A stretch of 64,000 bases of DNA from Anaerolineae bacterium. Lineage in GTDB: Bacteria > Chloroflexota > Anaerolineae > 4572-78 > J111. The translations under genes were made by a program, and so were the position numbers. Location of the stretch: NCBI GenBank assembly GCA_023151115.1, contig JAKLJP010000002.1:1-64000 (forward strand), in the 5' to 3' direction. A model generated the notes under the pieces. The model saw nothing but the letters and a program-made list of their open reading frames with translations. It had not been told where the DNA came from and did not search any database. Below are positions 25,308-34,175 of the stretch, in pieces. The stretch's first letter is position 1, and each line of letters begins with the position of its first letter.

Positions 25308-25390
25308 TCGAAGAGGCGATGACGCGAGGAAAGGTGAGGCGGATAGTGATCCTGGCTTCTTCGCTTCTTCGCCTCCTCGCCTCTCCAGTC
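25308..25390. repeat. GAGGCG/CGCCTC palindrome
   Basis: GAAGAGGCG and GGTGAGGCGG units on the left face TTCTTCGCC and TCCTCGCCTC units on the right. It starts right after a stop codon. Related sequences lie at 38070-38140, 60801-60834 and inside the signal-peptide code at about 39050-39090. Confidence 0.8.
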
Positions 25391-25397
25391 ATGCCTT

Positions 25398-26951
25398 ATG
25401 TTACCTGATTTTCGCCTGCGCCAACGCGAATATCTGCTAGAAATCAGCCGCGCTATGAGCGCCCGGCTTGATTTATCGGCCGTGTTGGAGTTAACCCTGC
25501 GCAGTGCGGTGGAACTGCTGGCCGGGCAGGCCGGGCTGATTACCCTGCGCCGCGAAGACGATAACTCCTTTTTTCCCCATGCCAGTATTGGCCTCCCTCC
25601 ACAAGCCGTCCCTTTATTTGAACCCCTCTGGCGCGATTTGGAATCAGAAGAAAGCCGCAGCGCCATTCCCGATATCTCGCTGCGGTTGGCGCTGGGGTCC
25701 AAGGCCGCAGGGGTACCACTGCGCCAGGTGGTCGCTTTGCCCCTGGAAATTGGCGGCGAAACGATTGGACACATCTTTATTTTCCGCGCCCGTGGGGCCG
25801 CCTTTAGCAGCAACGACCGCCAGGTTTTGAGTGCTTTTGCCGATCAAGCCGCCATTGCCGTCCAAAACGCCCGGCTGTACCAGCAGGTCAGCGCCGAGCG
25901 CGAACGCCTCAACGCCATCATCGAGAACAGCGGTGATGGGGTGATGATTGTCAATCCCTACCGGATTATCCAGACCTGGAACAAAGCCCTGGTCAATTTA
26001 ACCGGCATCCCGCCGGAACAGGCCATTGGCCATCCCTGCTACGATGTTTTGAATTTGCGGACCGCTCAAGGCGTTAATGTCTGTCACACCGCCTGCCCAC
26101 TGCTCCATCCCCCCGCCGATGGCCGGCTCTACATCGAGGGCCTTCACCGCCGCGCAGACGGTCTGACCCTAACATTGGCTAATAACTACTCGCCCCAGTT
26201 CAACGAGGAAGGCAAAATTACCCAGTACGTCGCCAATGTGCGCGATATCACCCGGCTGCGTGAGGCCGAAGAGTTAAAACAAACCCTGCTCTCGGTTATT
26301 TCGCACGAATTAAAAACGCCGGTGAGCATTATCAAAGGCTACGCCGGCACGCTGGCCCGCGAGGATGCCAATTGGGACAAGGCCACCCTGGCTGAGGGTC
26401 TGGGCGTTATCGAGGAGGAGGCCGACCGGCTGGACAAGTTAATCAATAATTTACTCGAAGCCAGCCGTTTGCAAGCCGGTGGGCTGAAACTGCGGCTGAG
26501 CTATGTCGAATTAGACGACCTGGCCCGGATGATTGTCAAAAAACTTCAGACAACAACCTCCAAACACACCTTTGTGGTTGAGTTCCCGCCTGATTTTCCT
26601 CCTATCCGCGGGGATTATGAACGTTTGCAGGAAGTGCTGACCAACCTGATTGGCAATGCTATCAAGTACAGCCCAGAAGGCGGGCAGATCAAAGTGGGGG
26701 GCACGGTCAGGGAAAACAAGCTGGTTCGGCTGTATGTCAGCGACGAGGGCATTGGCATTTCCCCCGGCGACCAGGAGCAGATTTTTGACCGTTTTTACCG
26801 GGTAGACAACCGGCTGACCCGCCAAACGCCCGGTACAGGCTTGGGCCTGTTTTTGGTCAGAGCGGTCATCGAGGCGCATGGCGGCCGGGTGTGGGTAGAG
26901 AGCACCCCCGGCCAGGGCAGCACTTTTTGGCTCGAACTGCCGTTTGAGTAA
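25398..26951 (+). CDS. Soluble sensor histidine kinase (GAF-PAS-HisKA-HATPase)
   Basis: A 517-aa kinase without membrane helices. A GAF domain (about 20-160) and a PAS domain (about 168-290) precede the HisKA dimerisation helix with SVISHELKTPVS (phospho-acceptor His303). The ATPase domain follows, with NLIGNAIKYSPEGG (N box), DEGIGISPGDQ (G1) and GTGLGLFLVRAVIEAHGG (G2). The PAS domain carries Cys at 214, 229 and 233 in HPCYD and CHTACPLLHP, a pattern seen in some redox or metal-sensing PAS domains. No response regulator gene adjoins it. A terminator follows at 26998. Confidence 0.93.
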   Translation: MLPDFRLRQREYLLEISRAMSARLDLSAVLELTLRSAVELLAGQAGLITLRREDDNSFFPHASIGLPPQAVPLFEPLWRDLESEESRSAIPDISLRLALGSKAAGVPLRQVVALPLEIGGETIGHIFIFRARGAAFSSNDRQVLSAFADQAAIAVQNARLYQQVSAERERLNAIIENSGDGVMIVNPYRIIQTWNKALVNLTGIPPEQAIGHPCYDVLNLRTAQGVNVCHTACPLLHPPADGRLYIEGLHRRADGLTLTLANNYSPQFNEEGKITQYVANVRDITRLREAEELKQTLLSVISHELKTPVSIIKGYAGTLAREDANWDKATLAEGLGVIEEEADRLDKLINNLLEASRLQAGGLKLRLSYVELDDLARMIVKKLQTTTSKHTFVVEFPPDFPPIRGDYERLQEVLTNLIGNAIKYSPEGGQIKVGGTVRENKLVRLYVSDEGIGISPGDQEQIFDRFYRVDNRLTRQTPGTGLGLFLVRAVIEAHGGRVWVESTPGQGSTFWLELPFE

Positions 26952-26997
26952 GTGTAACTACAACAATTGTAGAATTCCCTCATAAAAATGTGGAGGC

Positions 26998-27023
26998 AGA
27001 CCGTCCCGGCGACGGTCTTTTTT
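26998..27023 (+). terminator. Intrinsic terminator of the histidine kinase gene
   Basis: AGACCGTC and GACGGTCT form an 8-bp stem around a 5-nt loop, followed by a run of T. Confidence 0.88.
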
Positions 27024-27135
27024 GTGGAGCTTAAATCCACATCCAAGCTGATTTCAGCCGTAACACTTTGCCCTATACTATAGACAAATTGTGAATCAAA
27101 TCACAGATATAAATCAACGGGGGAGTACTGTAGTG

Positions 27136-27528
27136 ATGAAAATTTGTCTACCAAGTGAATTAGGCTATGAAAAATTTGCGATGATGGCTGTGGCTGCCGT
27201 GGCCAGACAGCTAGGCTTTGATACCCATCGCATTGACTGCTTAAAAACGGCCATCGCCGAAGCCGTGACCAATGCCATTGAACATGGCAATCAGTTAAAC
27301 ACCGAATTTGCGGTGCTGATTGGCTTGCATATTCAAGAAAACGCTTTAGTTTTGAACGTGATAGACCAGGGCTACCGGCCTATTCCTCAAATCCCGGCGG
27401 TGCGCCAGGAGCGAGAGGATCATCGCGGTTGGGGTCTATTTTTGATTAAGAATCTGGTGGATGAAGTAGAGGTTGTGGCTGCGCCGGGCCGCAATGAGAT
27501 TCGGATGGTGGCGTATTTGGAGAGTTAA
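27136..27528 (+). CDS. RsbW-like serine kinase/anti-sigma-type ATPase
   Basis: A 130-aa GHKL ATPase domain alone. The N box is AIAEAVTNAIEHGNQ, G1 is VIDQGYRP and G2 is RGWGLFLIKNLVDEVE. Such proteins phosphorylate STAS anti-anti-sigma factors or bind sigma factors in partner-switching signalling. No STAS or sigma gene is adjacent. The start is uncertain: ATG 27136 (used here) or GTG 27133 follow GGGGGAG; an in-frame GTG at 27091 would add 15 residues. A TATACT at 27074-27079 may be its -10 box. Confidence 0.85.
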   Translation: MKICLPSELGYEKFAMMAVAAVARQLGFDTHRIDCLKTAIAEAVTNAIEHGNQLNTEFAVLIGLHIQENALVLNVIDQGYRPIPQIPAVRQEREDHRGWGLFLIKNLVDEVEVVAAPGRNEIRMVAYLES

Positions 27529-27543
27529 GAAACAACCACCAGA

Positions 27544-28437
27544 TCAAACAATCACCCGGAGTTTGTGTGGATTCAGTTGATAGTGGATTTCAAGGGCCTC
27601 GGCGGCGATGATTTCGCCGTCGGCTTGGATGGGGGTGGGAGAAAAAGCGGTGATAGACAGCTCGGTCGTTTGGCGATAAACCACCTGAGGATGCTTGATG
27701 TGGCGGCCGGTAAAGGTTTGGGGGAGCAGACGCAGCATTTGCCATTTACTTAAGCCGGTGGCATAGAGAAAATCGAGCAGGCCATCGTCGGGTTGGGCCT
27801 GGGGGGTCATGTAAAAAGAACCGCCGGTGCGGTTGCTGTTGCCCACCGAAACCAGATTGATCGGCCCTTCAAAGGTGCTGTTGCCCCAACTTATACGCAT
27901 CAGCCAGGGTTTAGCTCGGCTCAAAACTTGCAGCGCGGCCAGAATGTAACGCCCATTCCCCCTAACCCAGCGCATTCGGTCGTGGGCCACCGTGACCAAC
28001 GGCTCCAGACCGACAGCGGAATTGTTGACAAAATAGTAGCCGTTGACCATGCCTACGTCAATCAGGCGGGTAACCCCGGCGGCCACACGCTGGCAAGCTA
28101 AAGTAACATCAAAGGGAATATTGAGTTTATCGGCCAAATCATTGGCCGTGCCGATGGGGATAATGCCCAAGATCCCCGCCTCGCCATCGCCGGCAGCTTG
28201 GAGTAGACCGTTGGCTACTTCGCTAACCATGCCATCGCCCCCGGCGGCAACCACAATCCGCCAGCCGTCACAGGCGGCCTGCCGGGCCAGTTCGATGCCA
28301 TGGCCAGGCCGGGCCGTCACCTCCAGGTGGTAATCGAGCTTGGCCCGCTGTAATCCTTGTTCGACCAGGGATATTTTGGCTGCTGTCGGCAAGCGTCCGC
28401 CGTAGGGGTTGAGAATGATTTTGAGCTTGTCTGCCAC
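27544..28437 (-). CDS. Diacylglycerol kinase-family lipid kinase (YegS/DagK-like)
   Basis: A protein of about 297 aa with the diacylglycerol kinase catalytic fold. KIILNPYGGR at the N-terminus, VVAAGGDGMVSEVANGLL (GGDG nucleotide loop) and IPIGTANDLADKLNIP are diagnostic. The C-terminal beta domain ends in PIQADGEII, matching the conserved DGE. It probably phosphorylates diacylglycerol or a related lipid with ATP. GTG 28437 was chosen as start because the family begins close to this point; a TTG at 28449 is possible. Confidence 0.9.
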   Translation of the reverse strand: MADKLKIILNPYGGRLPTAAKISLVEQGLQRAKLDYHLEVTARPGHGIELARQAACDGWRIVVAAGGDGMVSEVANGLLQAAGDGEAGILGIIPIGTANDLADKLNIPFDVTLACQRVAAGVTRLIDVGMVNGYYFVNNSAVGLEPLVTVAHDRMRWVRGNGRYILAALQVLSRAKPWLMRISWGNSTFEGPINLVSVGNSNRTGGSFYMTPQAQPDDGLLDFLYATGLSKWQMLRLLPQTFTGRHIKHPQVVYRQTTELSITAFSPTPIQADGEIIAAEALEIHYQLNPHKLRVIV

Positions 28438-28476
28438 AATGCCTGCCAACAGCCTTGATGAATTAGCGGCGAAATT

Positions 28477-29688
28477 TTAGGTAGGTAATACTCCAACCGC
28501 CCGGCCGGCCTGCTCAAACACGGTCATCGCCTGTTCAATCTCTGCCACTGTATGGCCGGCGGAAACGTTGGCGCGGATGCGGCTGGTTCCGTTGGGTACG
28601 GCCGGCGCCACCACCGGCAGCACAAAAATGCCGTTGTCCTGGGCCAGTTTGGCCATCAGCCAGGCCCGCTCATCACCCCCGGTAATAATCGGCACGATGG
28701 GCGTGGCGCTATTGAGGGTGTTAAAACCCCGCTCTTGCAATCCCTTGATAAAATAATTGACATTGGCCTGCAGCGCCTTGACCCGTTCCGGTTCTTCCTG
28801 AATAACTTCAAACGAGGCTTTGGCCGCTGCGGCCGAAGCCGGGGGCAGCGCCGCCGAAAAAACAAAGGCGCGCATACTGTGTTTGAGGTAGGTAATCAAT
28901 TCGGCGCTGCCGGCAATATAACCGCCCACGCTGGGAATAGTTTTGCTCAAGGTACCCATTTTGATGTCAATGCCGTTTTCCAGGCCAAAATGCTCTTCGA
29001 TACCCTGGCCGGTTTCCCCCAATACACCCAGCGAATGAGCTTCATCCACCATTAACAGCGCCTGGTATTTACGGCAAAGGCGGATGACTTCCGGCAGATT
29101 GATGATGTCGCCATCCATGCTAAAAACCGCGTCAACCACCACCAATTTACCCGCATCTTTAGGCGCATCGCCCAGCGCTTGTTCCAGGGCGGCCATATCA
29201 TTATGTTCAAAACGAACAAATTTGGCCCGTGAGAGCAAACAGCCATCCACAATGCTGGCGTGGTTAAGCTTGTCGGAAATCACCACATCATTGCGGCCCA
29301 ACAGGGCGGCAATCGTGCCCAGGTTGGTTACGTAGCCGCTTGACAGGGCCAGGGCGTCTTCAGTCTTTTTGAAGCGGGCAATGGCCTGTTCCAGTTCGAC
29401 ATGCACCCGTGTGGTTCCGGCCAAAATGCGGACCCCATGCGTCCCGGACCCAAACTCTTCCAGGGCGGCCTGGGCCGCGGCCTGAATTTTGGGATGGTGG
29501 AGTAAATTGAGGTAGCCATAGGAGGCAAACTGGAGCATTTTGCGCCCATTGATGGTCACATGCACCCCATCCACTGCCTCGGCCGGTTGCAAGTAAAGAT
29601 AAAGGTCTTGCTCTTTGGCCGAGCGAACCCGCTCATTCATTTGCGCAATGCGCCAGGCAATAGGGTTGTGGCCGTTATCCAAAGACAT
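28477..29688 (-). CDS. Alpha-oxoamine synthase family enzyme (glycine C-acetyltransferase/AONS-like)
   Basis: A 403-aa PLP enzyme joining an amino acid to an acyl-CoA with loss of CO2 (2-amino-3-ketobutyrate CoA ligase, 8-amino-7-oxononanoate synthase or serine palmitoyltransferase type). SHGVRILAGT-type segment GSGTHGVRILAGTTRVHVELE, VVDAVFSMDGDIINLPEV, MVDEAHSLGVLGETGQG and the PLP lysine in KMGTLSKTIPSVGGYIAG are visible. Exact substrate is not decided by the sequence: no bio or tdh gene adjoins. Start ATG 29688 was chosen for AAAGGAACTTT. It precedes the lipid kinase on the same strand by about 40 nt, which makes a sphingolipid-type role worth considering. Confidence 0.88.
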   Translation of the reverse strand: MSLDNGHNPIAWRIAQMNERVRSAKEQDLYLYLQPAEAVDGVHVTINGRKMLQFASYGYLNLLHHPKIQAAAQAALEEFGSGTHGVRILAGTTRVHVELEQAIARFKKTEDALALSSGYVTNLGTIAALLGRNDVVISDKLNHASIVDGCLLSRAKFVRFEHNDMAALEQALGDAPKDAGKLVVVDAVFSMDGDIINLPEVIRLCRKYQALLMVDEAHSLGVLGETGQGIEEHFGLENGIDIKMGTLSKTIPSVGGYIAGSAELITYLKHSMRAFVFSAALPPASAAAAKASFEVIQEEPERVKALQANVNYFIKGLQERGFNTLNSATPIVPIITGGDERAWLMAKLAQDNGIFVLPVVAPAVPNGTSRIRANVSAGHTVAEIEQAMTVFEQAGRAVGVLPT

Positions 29689-29800
29689 AAAGTTCCTTTC
29701 CATGCCATAAAATTGGCAGCTTACGGGGGCAGCAGCAAAAGTATAACATCCTGAATCTAATTTGTAAAATAAATTCAAGAAGGGCAATTCAATTAAAATC

Positions 29801-29929
29801 GTAACTACTACCCCTCATGTCATTTCGAGGCTGAAAGCCGAGAAAGCTTTGAATCCGTTGTCTGCAAACCCCGACTTAGAAGATTTCTCGCTCCTAACGT
29901 CGCTCGAAATGACATGGCTGAGTAGTTAC
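29801..29929. repeat. Palindromic element with ATGTCATTTCGAG arms (copy 1)
   Basis: ATGTCATTTCGAG (29817-29829) and its exact complement (29903-29915) are flanked by an outer GTAACTACT/AGTAGTTAC pair. The element touches the radC stop codon at 29930-29932. A second copy with the same arms lies at 36612-36733 and a diverged one at 50589-50670. Confidence 0.85.
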
Positions 29930-30646
29930 TTAGAATCTATCAAAGCCGAGGCCGCGTTCTTTTAGGCTGATAAAGCGTTGATGTCCAATCACCAGGTGGT
30001 CAAGGACATCAATACCCAGAAGCGAGCCTGCCTCGACAATAGAACGCGTAACCTGGACATCTTCGGGGGAGGGGGTGGGGTCGCCGGAGGGATGATTATG
30101 GGCCACAATCATAGCGGTGGCATTTTCGCGCACGGCTTCACGAAAAACTTCAGAGATGCGGATAATGGAGGAGTTGACGTTACCCACGTAAACAGTTGGG
30201 CTGGCTAAAACTCTATTTTTGGTATCAAGCAGCAAGGTCCGCAGATGTTCTTGCTCTAAACCGCCCATCTCCAGCATCAACAGATTGGCCGCCTCCAGCG
30301 GTGAGGTGATTTGGGGACGGGCATCGGGCGAAGTGATGAGCAAGCGGCGGCCCAATTCGATGGCCGCTTTGAGTTGGGCCGTTTTAGCCGTGCCGACCCC
30401 CTTGATGCTGGACAGGTCGCTAAAAGAAGCCTTGGCCAGCCCGGCTAAACCGCCAAATTCAACCAGCAGGCGGGTGCTGAGCGCCACGACATTTTCGCCG
30501 GTGCGGCCAACCCGCAGCAAAATAGCCAATAACTCGGCGTTAGAGAGGGCCGTTGGCCCGTAATATTGCAGTCGCTCGCGCGGACGTTCGCCCAGAGGAA
30601 AATCGTGGATGGTCGGATGATAGCGAGTGGATGGGTCGGTAGACAT
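29930..30646 (-). CDS. radC: RadC family JAB-domain protein
   Basis: A 238-aa protein with an N-terminal helix-hairpin-helix region (about 25-95: [34 protein letters not shown]) and a C-terminal JAMM domain. The metal motif [16 protein letters not shown] (about 175-190) and the distal Glu region ISEVFREAV are intact. Family members are widespread; the once-assumed DNA repair role is not established. ATG 30646 was preferred to a TTG two codons upstream. Confidence 0.95.
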   Translation of the reverse strand: MSTDPSTRYHPTIHDFPLGERPRERLQYYGPTALSNAELLAILLRVGRTGENVVALSTRLLVEFGGLAGLAKASFSDLSSIKGVGTAKTAQLKAAIELGRRLLITSPDARPQITSPLEAANLLMLEMGGLEQEHLRTLLLDTKNRVLASPTVYVGNVNSSIIRISEVFREAVRENATAMIVAHNHPSGDPTPSPEDVQVTRSIVEAGSLLGIDVLDHLVIGHQRFISLKERGLGFDRF

Positions 30647-30672
30647 GGGCAAACCTGGAAACAGCGGCCTGG

Positions 30673-30984
30673 TTAGTAAACGTGGGCTTCTAAGCAGGTG
30701 ACGCCTTGCGGTCCGACAACGGCGCTGTGCCGCACCCCGGCCGGTAGTTCCAGCCGGTCGCCGGGCATCAGGTTAAACACTTTATGGTGGGTGGGACAAT
30801 CAAATTTGATACTGCCTTCGACCACACAAACAATTTTGTGATAGCCGTGGGTGTGGCCCGCATAAACTTCTTCGGGCCGGTTTGACCACTGATACACTTT
30901 GAGTTCTTGCTTGACCAGCGCATCACGCAATTCAGCCTCGGTGGGGGGGGTCTGGCCGACCCAGGGGATTACTTTCAACTCCAT
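30673..30984 (-). CDS. Small cupin-domain protein
   Basis: A 103-aa single-domain cupin. The metal-binding pattern [18 protein letters not shown] (about 44-61) and [21 protein letters not shown] (about 72-92) are both visible, with His residues typical of the fold. Function could be enzymatic or regulatory; the substrate cannot be read from sequence. GGAGAAGTGC precedes the ATG. radC follows about 25 nt downstream on the same strand, so they may be co-transcribed. Confidence 0.88.
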   Translation of the reverse strand: MELKVIPWVGQTPPTEAELRDALVKQELKVYQWSNRPEEVYAGHTHGYHKIVCVVEGSIKFDCPTHHKVFNLMPGDRLELPAGVRHSAVVGPQGVTCLEAHVY

Positions 30985-31147
30985 GCACTTCTCCAGATGT
31001 GATTATAAAAATTTAGATGGGCTTATTCTACTGCTTTGGCCGCAGATCGTCAACCGGATAACCCAGACATTTTTCATTGACAGGAGCGACCAGACCGGCT
31101 ATACTCAAGAAATCCATTTTATTTCATTTCTCAAGGAGTCTGCCCGT

Positions 31148-31486
31148 ATGAGCGTCGCCGATGATATCCAATTAATTATTCAAAAAATGCCCGGGGCTTT
31201 TCTACCAGAAAAGGCGGATGGTCTCGATACCAGCATCCAGCTTGAACTGACCGGCGACGGCGGCGGCGATTGGGTGATTAAAATTGCCAACAGGACTGTT
31301 ACCGTTAAGCCGGGCCGCAGCGATGCGCCCAATTTGACCTTAACGATGGCCGCCAGTGATTACGTGGCTATTTCGTATGGCGAAGCCAACCCGGTTAATT
31401 TATTTATGGCCGGGAAAATCAAGTTACAGGGAGATATGACCCTGGCCCTGAAATTTCCTGAATTGTTTAATCGCAGCCGGGCCTAA
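31148..31486 (+). CDS. SCP2 sterol-binding domain protein
   Basis: A 112-aa single-domain protein. The SCP2 fold is indicated by DTSIQLELTGDGGGDWVIKI, PNLTLTMAASDYVAISYGEANPVNLFMAGKIKLQGDMTLALKF. These proteins bind lipids in a hydrophobic tunnel. Start ATG 31148 was chosen because AAGGAG lies 9 nt upstream and homologues begin here; longer frames upstream overlap the divergent cupin gene. Confidence 0.9.
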   Translation: MSVADDIQLIIQKMPGAFLPEKADGLDTSIQLELTGDGGGDWVIKIANRTVTVKPGRSDAPNLTLTMAASDYVAISYGEANPVNLFMAGKIKLQGDMTLALKFPELFNRSRA

Positions 31487-31628
31487 TGAGTTTTAATCTT
31501 CAAAATCGGTAATCTCGATAACCCAGGAGGATTGGTCAGGATTTACCAGTCTTCCAACCTCCCAGCTTTACCTAATTTGGTAGTCAAATTTTATAAGCTG
31601 GCTACAATTCAATCTATTCGATGACACA

Positions 31629-31658
31629 AAAAGGCGGCTGCGGGAGCAGCCGCCTTTT
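31629..31658. terminator. Bidirectional terminator between SCP2 and cytochrome c genes
   Basis: A perfect 13-bp stem, AAAAGGCGGCTGC and GCAGCCGCCTTTT, around a 4-nt loop. The A and T ends make it usable in both directions, and it closes the convergent SCP2 (+) and bc-complex (-) transcripts. Confidence 0.9.
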
Positions 31659-31685
31659 GATTCTAGACCATACTATTATTCAGGG

Positions 31686-32435
31686 TTATTGACCGCCGGT
31701 GGCCAGATAAGCAATGAGGTCATCCAAGTCGGTTGGCCCTTTGAGCCGTTGCTGAAAATTCTGCGGCATTAAATTAGGCTGAAACCCCTCGGTGATAACG
31801 GCATTGGGCTGAAGAATAGATTCGCGCACATGGTCCTCGCCTTTGTCGGCATAGACAGTGGTCAAGTTTGGACCCACTACCCCTCCCTGGCCGTCGAACA
31901 CATGGCAACCAACACAGCCCATCCCGGTGAAGAGGTTTTTGCCGCGCTCTTCGGGGGTGTCGCCGGGCACGGGAGTGGGTTCGGCATTGGGGTCGCCCAA
32001 ATCGGGGGCCGACTCTTGCCAATTCATAATGTAAGTGACAATGTTATCAATCTGGTCATTCCGCAGGGGGCCGCCATAATCAACACTCCAGGTCGGCATA
32101 TTACGACCATAGTTAGGGTCTGACATCACGGGACGTCCTCCACGAATGGTCAGGGTGAGAAAAGCTCTCATCGAACCTTGATAACCAATATCAGCCAGAC
32201 GTTTTTCAAAGAAATATTTACTGTTGAGGGTGGGGCCGACCCCGCCTTCACCCTTAAGGCCATGGCACTCCACACAATACTGGGTAAAAAGCGCCGCCCC
32301 GGATTCGATAGAACGCCCTTGAAAAGCTTTGGTAAATTCAGCCTGACGATCCGCCTCTCCGATACCGACGTAAACAATACCGCTGATCGAGATAAGAACC
32401 GCTAACAACCCTACCAAAATTCTTGAGTCTATCAT
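31686..32435 (-). CDS. Membrane-anchored diheme cytochrome c of the bc complex
   Basis: A 249-aa protein. One N-terminal helix (about 4-24) anchors it outside the membrane. Two class I heme c sites follow: YCVECHGLKGEGG (about 53-65) and GCVGCHVFDGQGG (about 172-184). Met ligands are likely in RNMPTWS and NLMPQNF. A Pro-rich hinge (PNAEPTPVPGDTPEE) joins the halves. It takes the place of cytochrome c1 and probably passes electrons from the Rieske centre to a terminal acceptor. Start ATG 32435 was preferred to a TTG three codons upstream. It is the last gene of the operon. Confidence 0.92.
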   Translation of the reverse strand: MIDSRILVGLLAVLISISGIVYVGIGEADRQAEFTKAFQGRSIESGAALFTQYCVECHGLKGEGGVGPTLNSKYFFEKRLADIGYQGSMRAFLTLTIRGGRPVMSDPNYGRNMPTWSVDYGGPLRNDQIDNIVTYIMNWQESAPDLGDPNAEPTPVPGDTPEERGKNLFTGMGCVGCHVFDGQGGVVGPNLTTVYADKGEDHVRESILQPNAVITEGFQPNLMPQNFQQRLKGPTDLDDLIAYLATGGQ

Positions 32436-32462
32436 GATTGTCAATCCACTTTGTTGAGTAAT

Positions 32463-34076
32463 TTAGAACTTAGATTCGAGCAACTCATAGCCCGACTCGC
32501 GATGGATAAAGAAAAGTTTCTCATAGGTGCGCGGCTCTCGCTCAGTACCGCCTTCCGGCACTTCTTCCCATAGAACGGTCACGGTCAGTTTCTTCAGATC
32601 GGTCTGCCAATCTTCAATAGCAATGGTAATATCGCCCTCGAAAAAGTTATTATCCCCTCTTTCGCTTTCGCGGTCAACGGCTTCTTTCATCTCGGCCAAA
32701 ATTTCGCCCAATCTGCCCGAAGGATAAGTGGCCGGATCGCTGGCTTTGTAGGCGCCTACAAACAGTTGGTCATAAGGGATGGCTCTCACTTCACCCACCC
32801 CTTCTTCGGGAATAAATTCCTGGATCAACTCAACCGGCGGCGGCGCAGCCACGCCCCATAGACCCGTCCCCATATAGGTCAGAATAACGATAAAAATCGT
32901 GGTCAGAATGCCAACGGTAATCCCCACCTTGCGATTTTTAGCCAAGCGGCTGGGACCGGGATCAATGTAGGGTACGGCAAAGAGGATCAGGAAGATAATT
33001 GTAGGGATAACAACGCCCCACATAGTTTTATCACCCAGTTTGAGCATGCCTTGCAACCACAGGAAATACCAGGGAGCGGTAGTATGCAAGGGTGTTTTTA
33101 ACGGATCGGCATGGTGTTCCAGGGCGGCAGAGTAGAAAAAGGCAATGTAAACTGTCATCCCGGCAATCAAGATTGCAGCCCACATAAGTTCGCTGGTAAT
33201 CAGATCGGGGATGAGATCAATTTTGCGCTTGGCCGCCGCAATCTTTTCAGGCGGCGCTTCGCCTTCTTCAATCACCGCCGGCAGCGAGATGCTGTGCTCA
33301 CGAGAAACTTTGTAGTAATGAATACTGATAAAAACAATGGCCAGCAGCGGCAGCAGGAAAACGTGTAATAAGTAAAATCTGAGCAGCCCACCCGCCCCAA
33401 TATCCTGCGAGCCGCGCAAAATCAGGTTAACCTGATACCCCACCAACGGGGCCGCTTCGGCCATACTGGTACCGATGGTCACCGCCCACAGGGCCAATTG
33501 GTCCCACGGCAGCAGGTAGCCGCTAAAGCTGAGGAACAGCGTCACCAGCAGCAACACCACCCCGGTCAACCAGGTAAACTGCCGGGGATGTTTATATGCC
33601 CCGGTAAAGTAAACCCTGACCATGTGCAAGGTCACGGCAATGACCATCAACTCGGCCCCCAGCCGGTGGAAATCGCGCAAAAATTTGCCAAAGTTGACAT
33701 TACTCAGGATGTTAAGCATGTCGTAATAGGCTACGGTAGGCGAGGGGGTGTAATAAACCATCAGAATCAAGCCGGTGATGGTCTCGATAATAAACAACAA
33801 CGTCGAGAAAAAGCCCAGGCGGAAGGTGTGGGTGAACCAAGTTGAGCCTTCCTGGTAAAATTTGGGCCGGATATGAAGCATAAACGACTTAACCTGGGCG
33901 CGATAGCGCGGATTGGGTTTTTCGGTCGGCGGGTCGCCTCTAAGCAAAGCCCGCGCTTCTTTTACCCCAATCCCGGCCAGAACGGCCCGGGTGGTTTCGT
34001 CAATTTTATCGCTGATGGCTTGTTTGACACCTTTTTGAGTCAGGTTATGCAAAAAGCCCATGCCGGGAATATCCAT
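32463..34076 (-). CDS. qcrB: Cytochrome b subunit of a menaquinol:cytochrome c oxidoreductase
   Basis: A 537-aa integral membrane protein. After an unusual 60-residue N-terminal tail, eight helices follow, combining the b6-type and subunit IV parts in one chain. Heme ligands lie in DFHRLGAELMVIAVTLH (HX13H) and LLHVFLLPLLAIVFISIHY (HX14H); the HX14H spacing is the b6-type signature. The Qo-site PEWY-like motif reads APWYFLWLQ. A polar C-terminal domain of about 120 residues (from PVELIQEFIPEEG on) follows the last helix, beyond the usual family end. It lies between the Rieske and cytochrome c genes. Confidence 0.95.
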   Translation of the reverse strand: MDIPGMGFLHNLTQKGVKQAISDKIDETTRAVLAGIGVKEARALLRGDPPTEKPNPRYRAQVKSFMLHIRPKFYQEGSTWFTHTFRLGFFSTLLFIIETITGLILMVYYTPSPTVAYYDMLNILSNVNFGKFLRDFHRLGAELMVIAVTLHMVRVYFTGAYKHPRQFTWLTGVVLLLVTLFLSFSGYLLPWDQLALWAVTIGTSMAEAAPLVGYQVNLILRGSQDIGAGGLLRFYLLHVFLLPLLAIVFISIHYYKVSREHSISLPAVIEEGEAPPEKIAAAKRKIDLIPDLITSELMWAAILIAGMTVYIAFFYSAALEHHADPLKTPLHTTAPWYFLWLQGMLKLGDKTMWGVVIPTIIFLILFAVPYIDPGPSRLAKNRKVGITVGILTTIFIVILTYMGTGLWGVAAPPPVELIQEFIPEEGVGEVRAIPYDQLFVGAYKASDPATYPSGRLGEILAEMKEAVDRESERGDNNFFEGDITIAIEDWQTDLKKLTVTVLWEEVPEGGTEREPRTYEKLFFIHRESGYELLESKF

Positions 34077-34106
34077 ACCTGCTTATCCTCCTTCAACAAT
34101 AAACTC

Positions 34107-34161
34107 GTAGGACAAACTGTTAGTTTGTCCGGGGCAGAGACAAGCTAACAGCTTGTCCCAC
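34107..34161. repeat. Palindrome GTAGGACAAACTG/CAGCTTGTCCCAC
   Basis: A 23-nt left arm (34107-34129) and a 23-nt right arm (34139-34161) are complementary with three transitions. Each arm is itself a small palindrome. It fills the 99-nt gap between Rieske and cytochrome b genes, inside the operon. Confidence 0.85.
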
Positions 34162-34175
34162 CAATCTACTCACCT

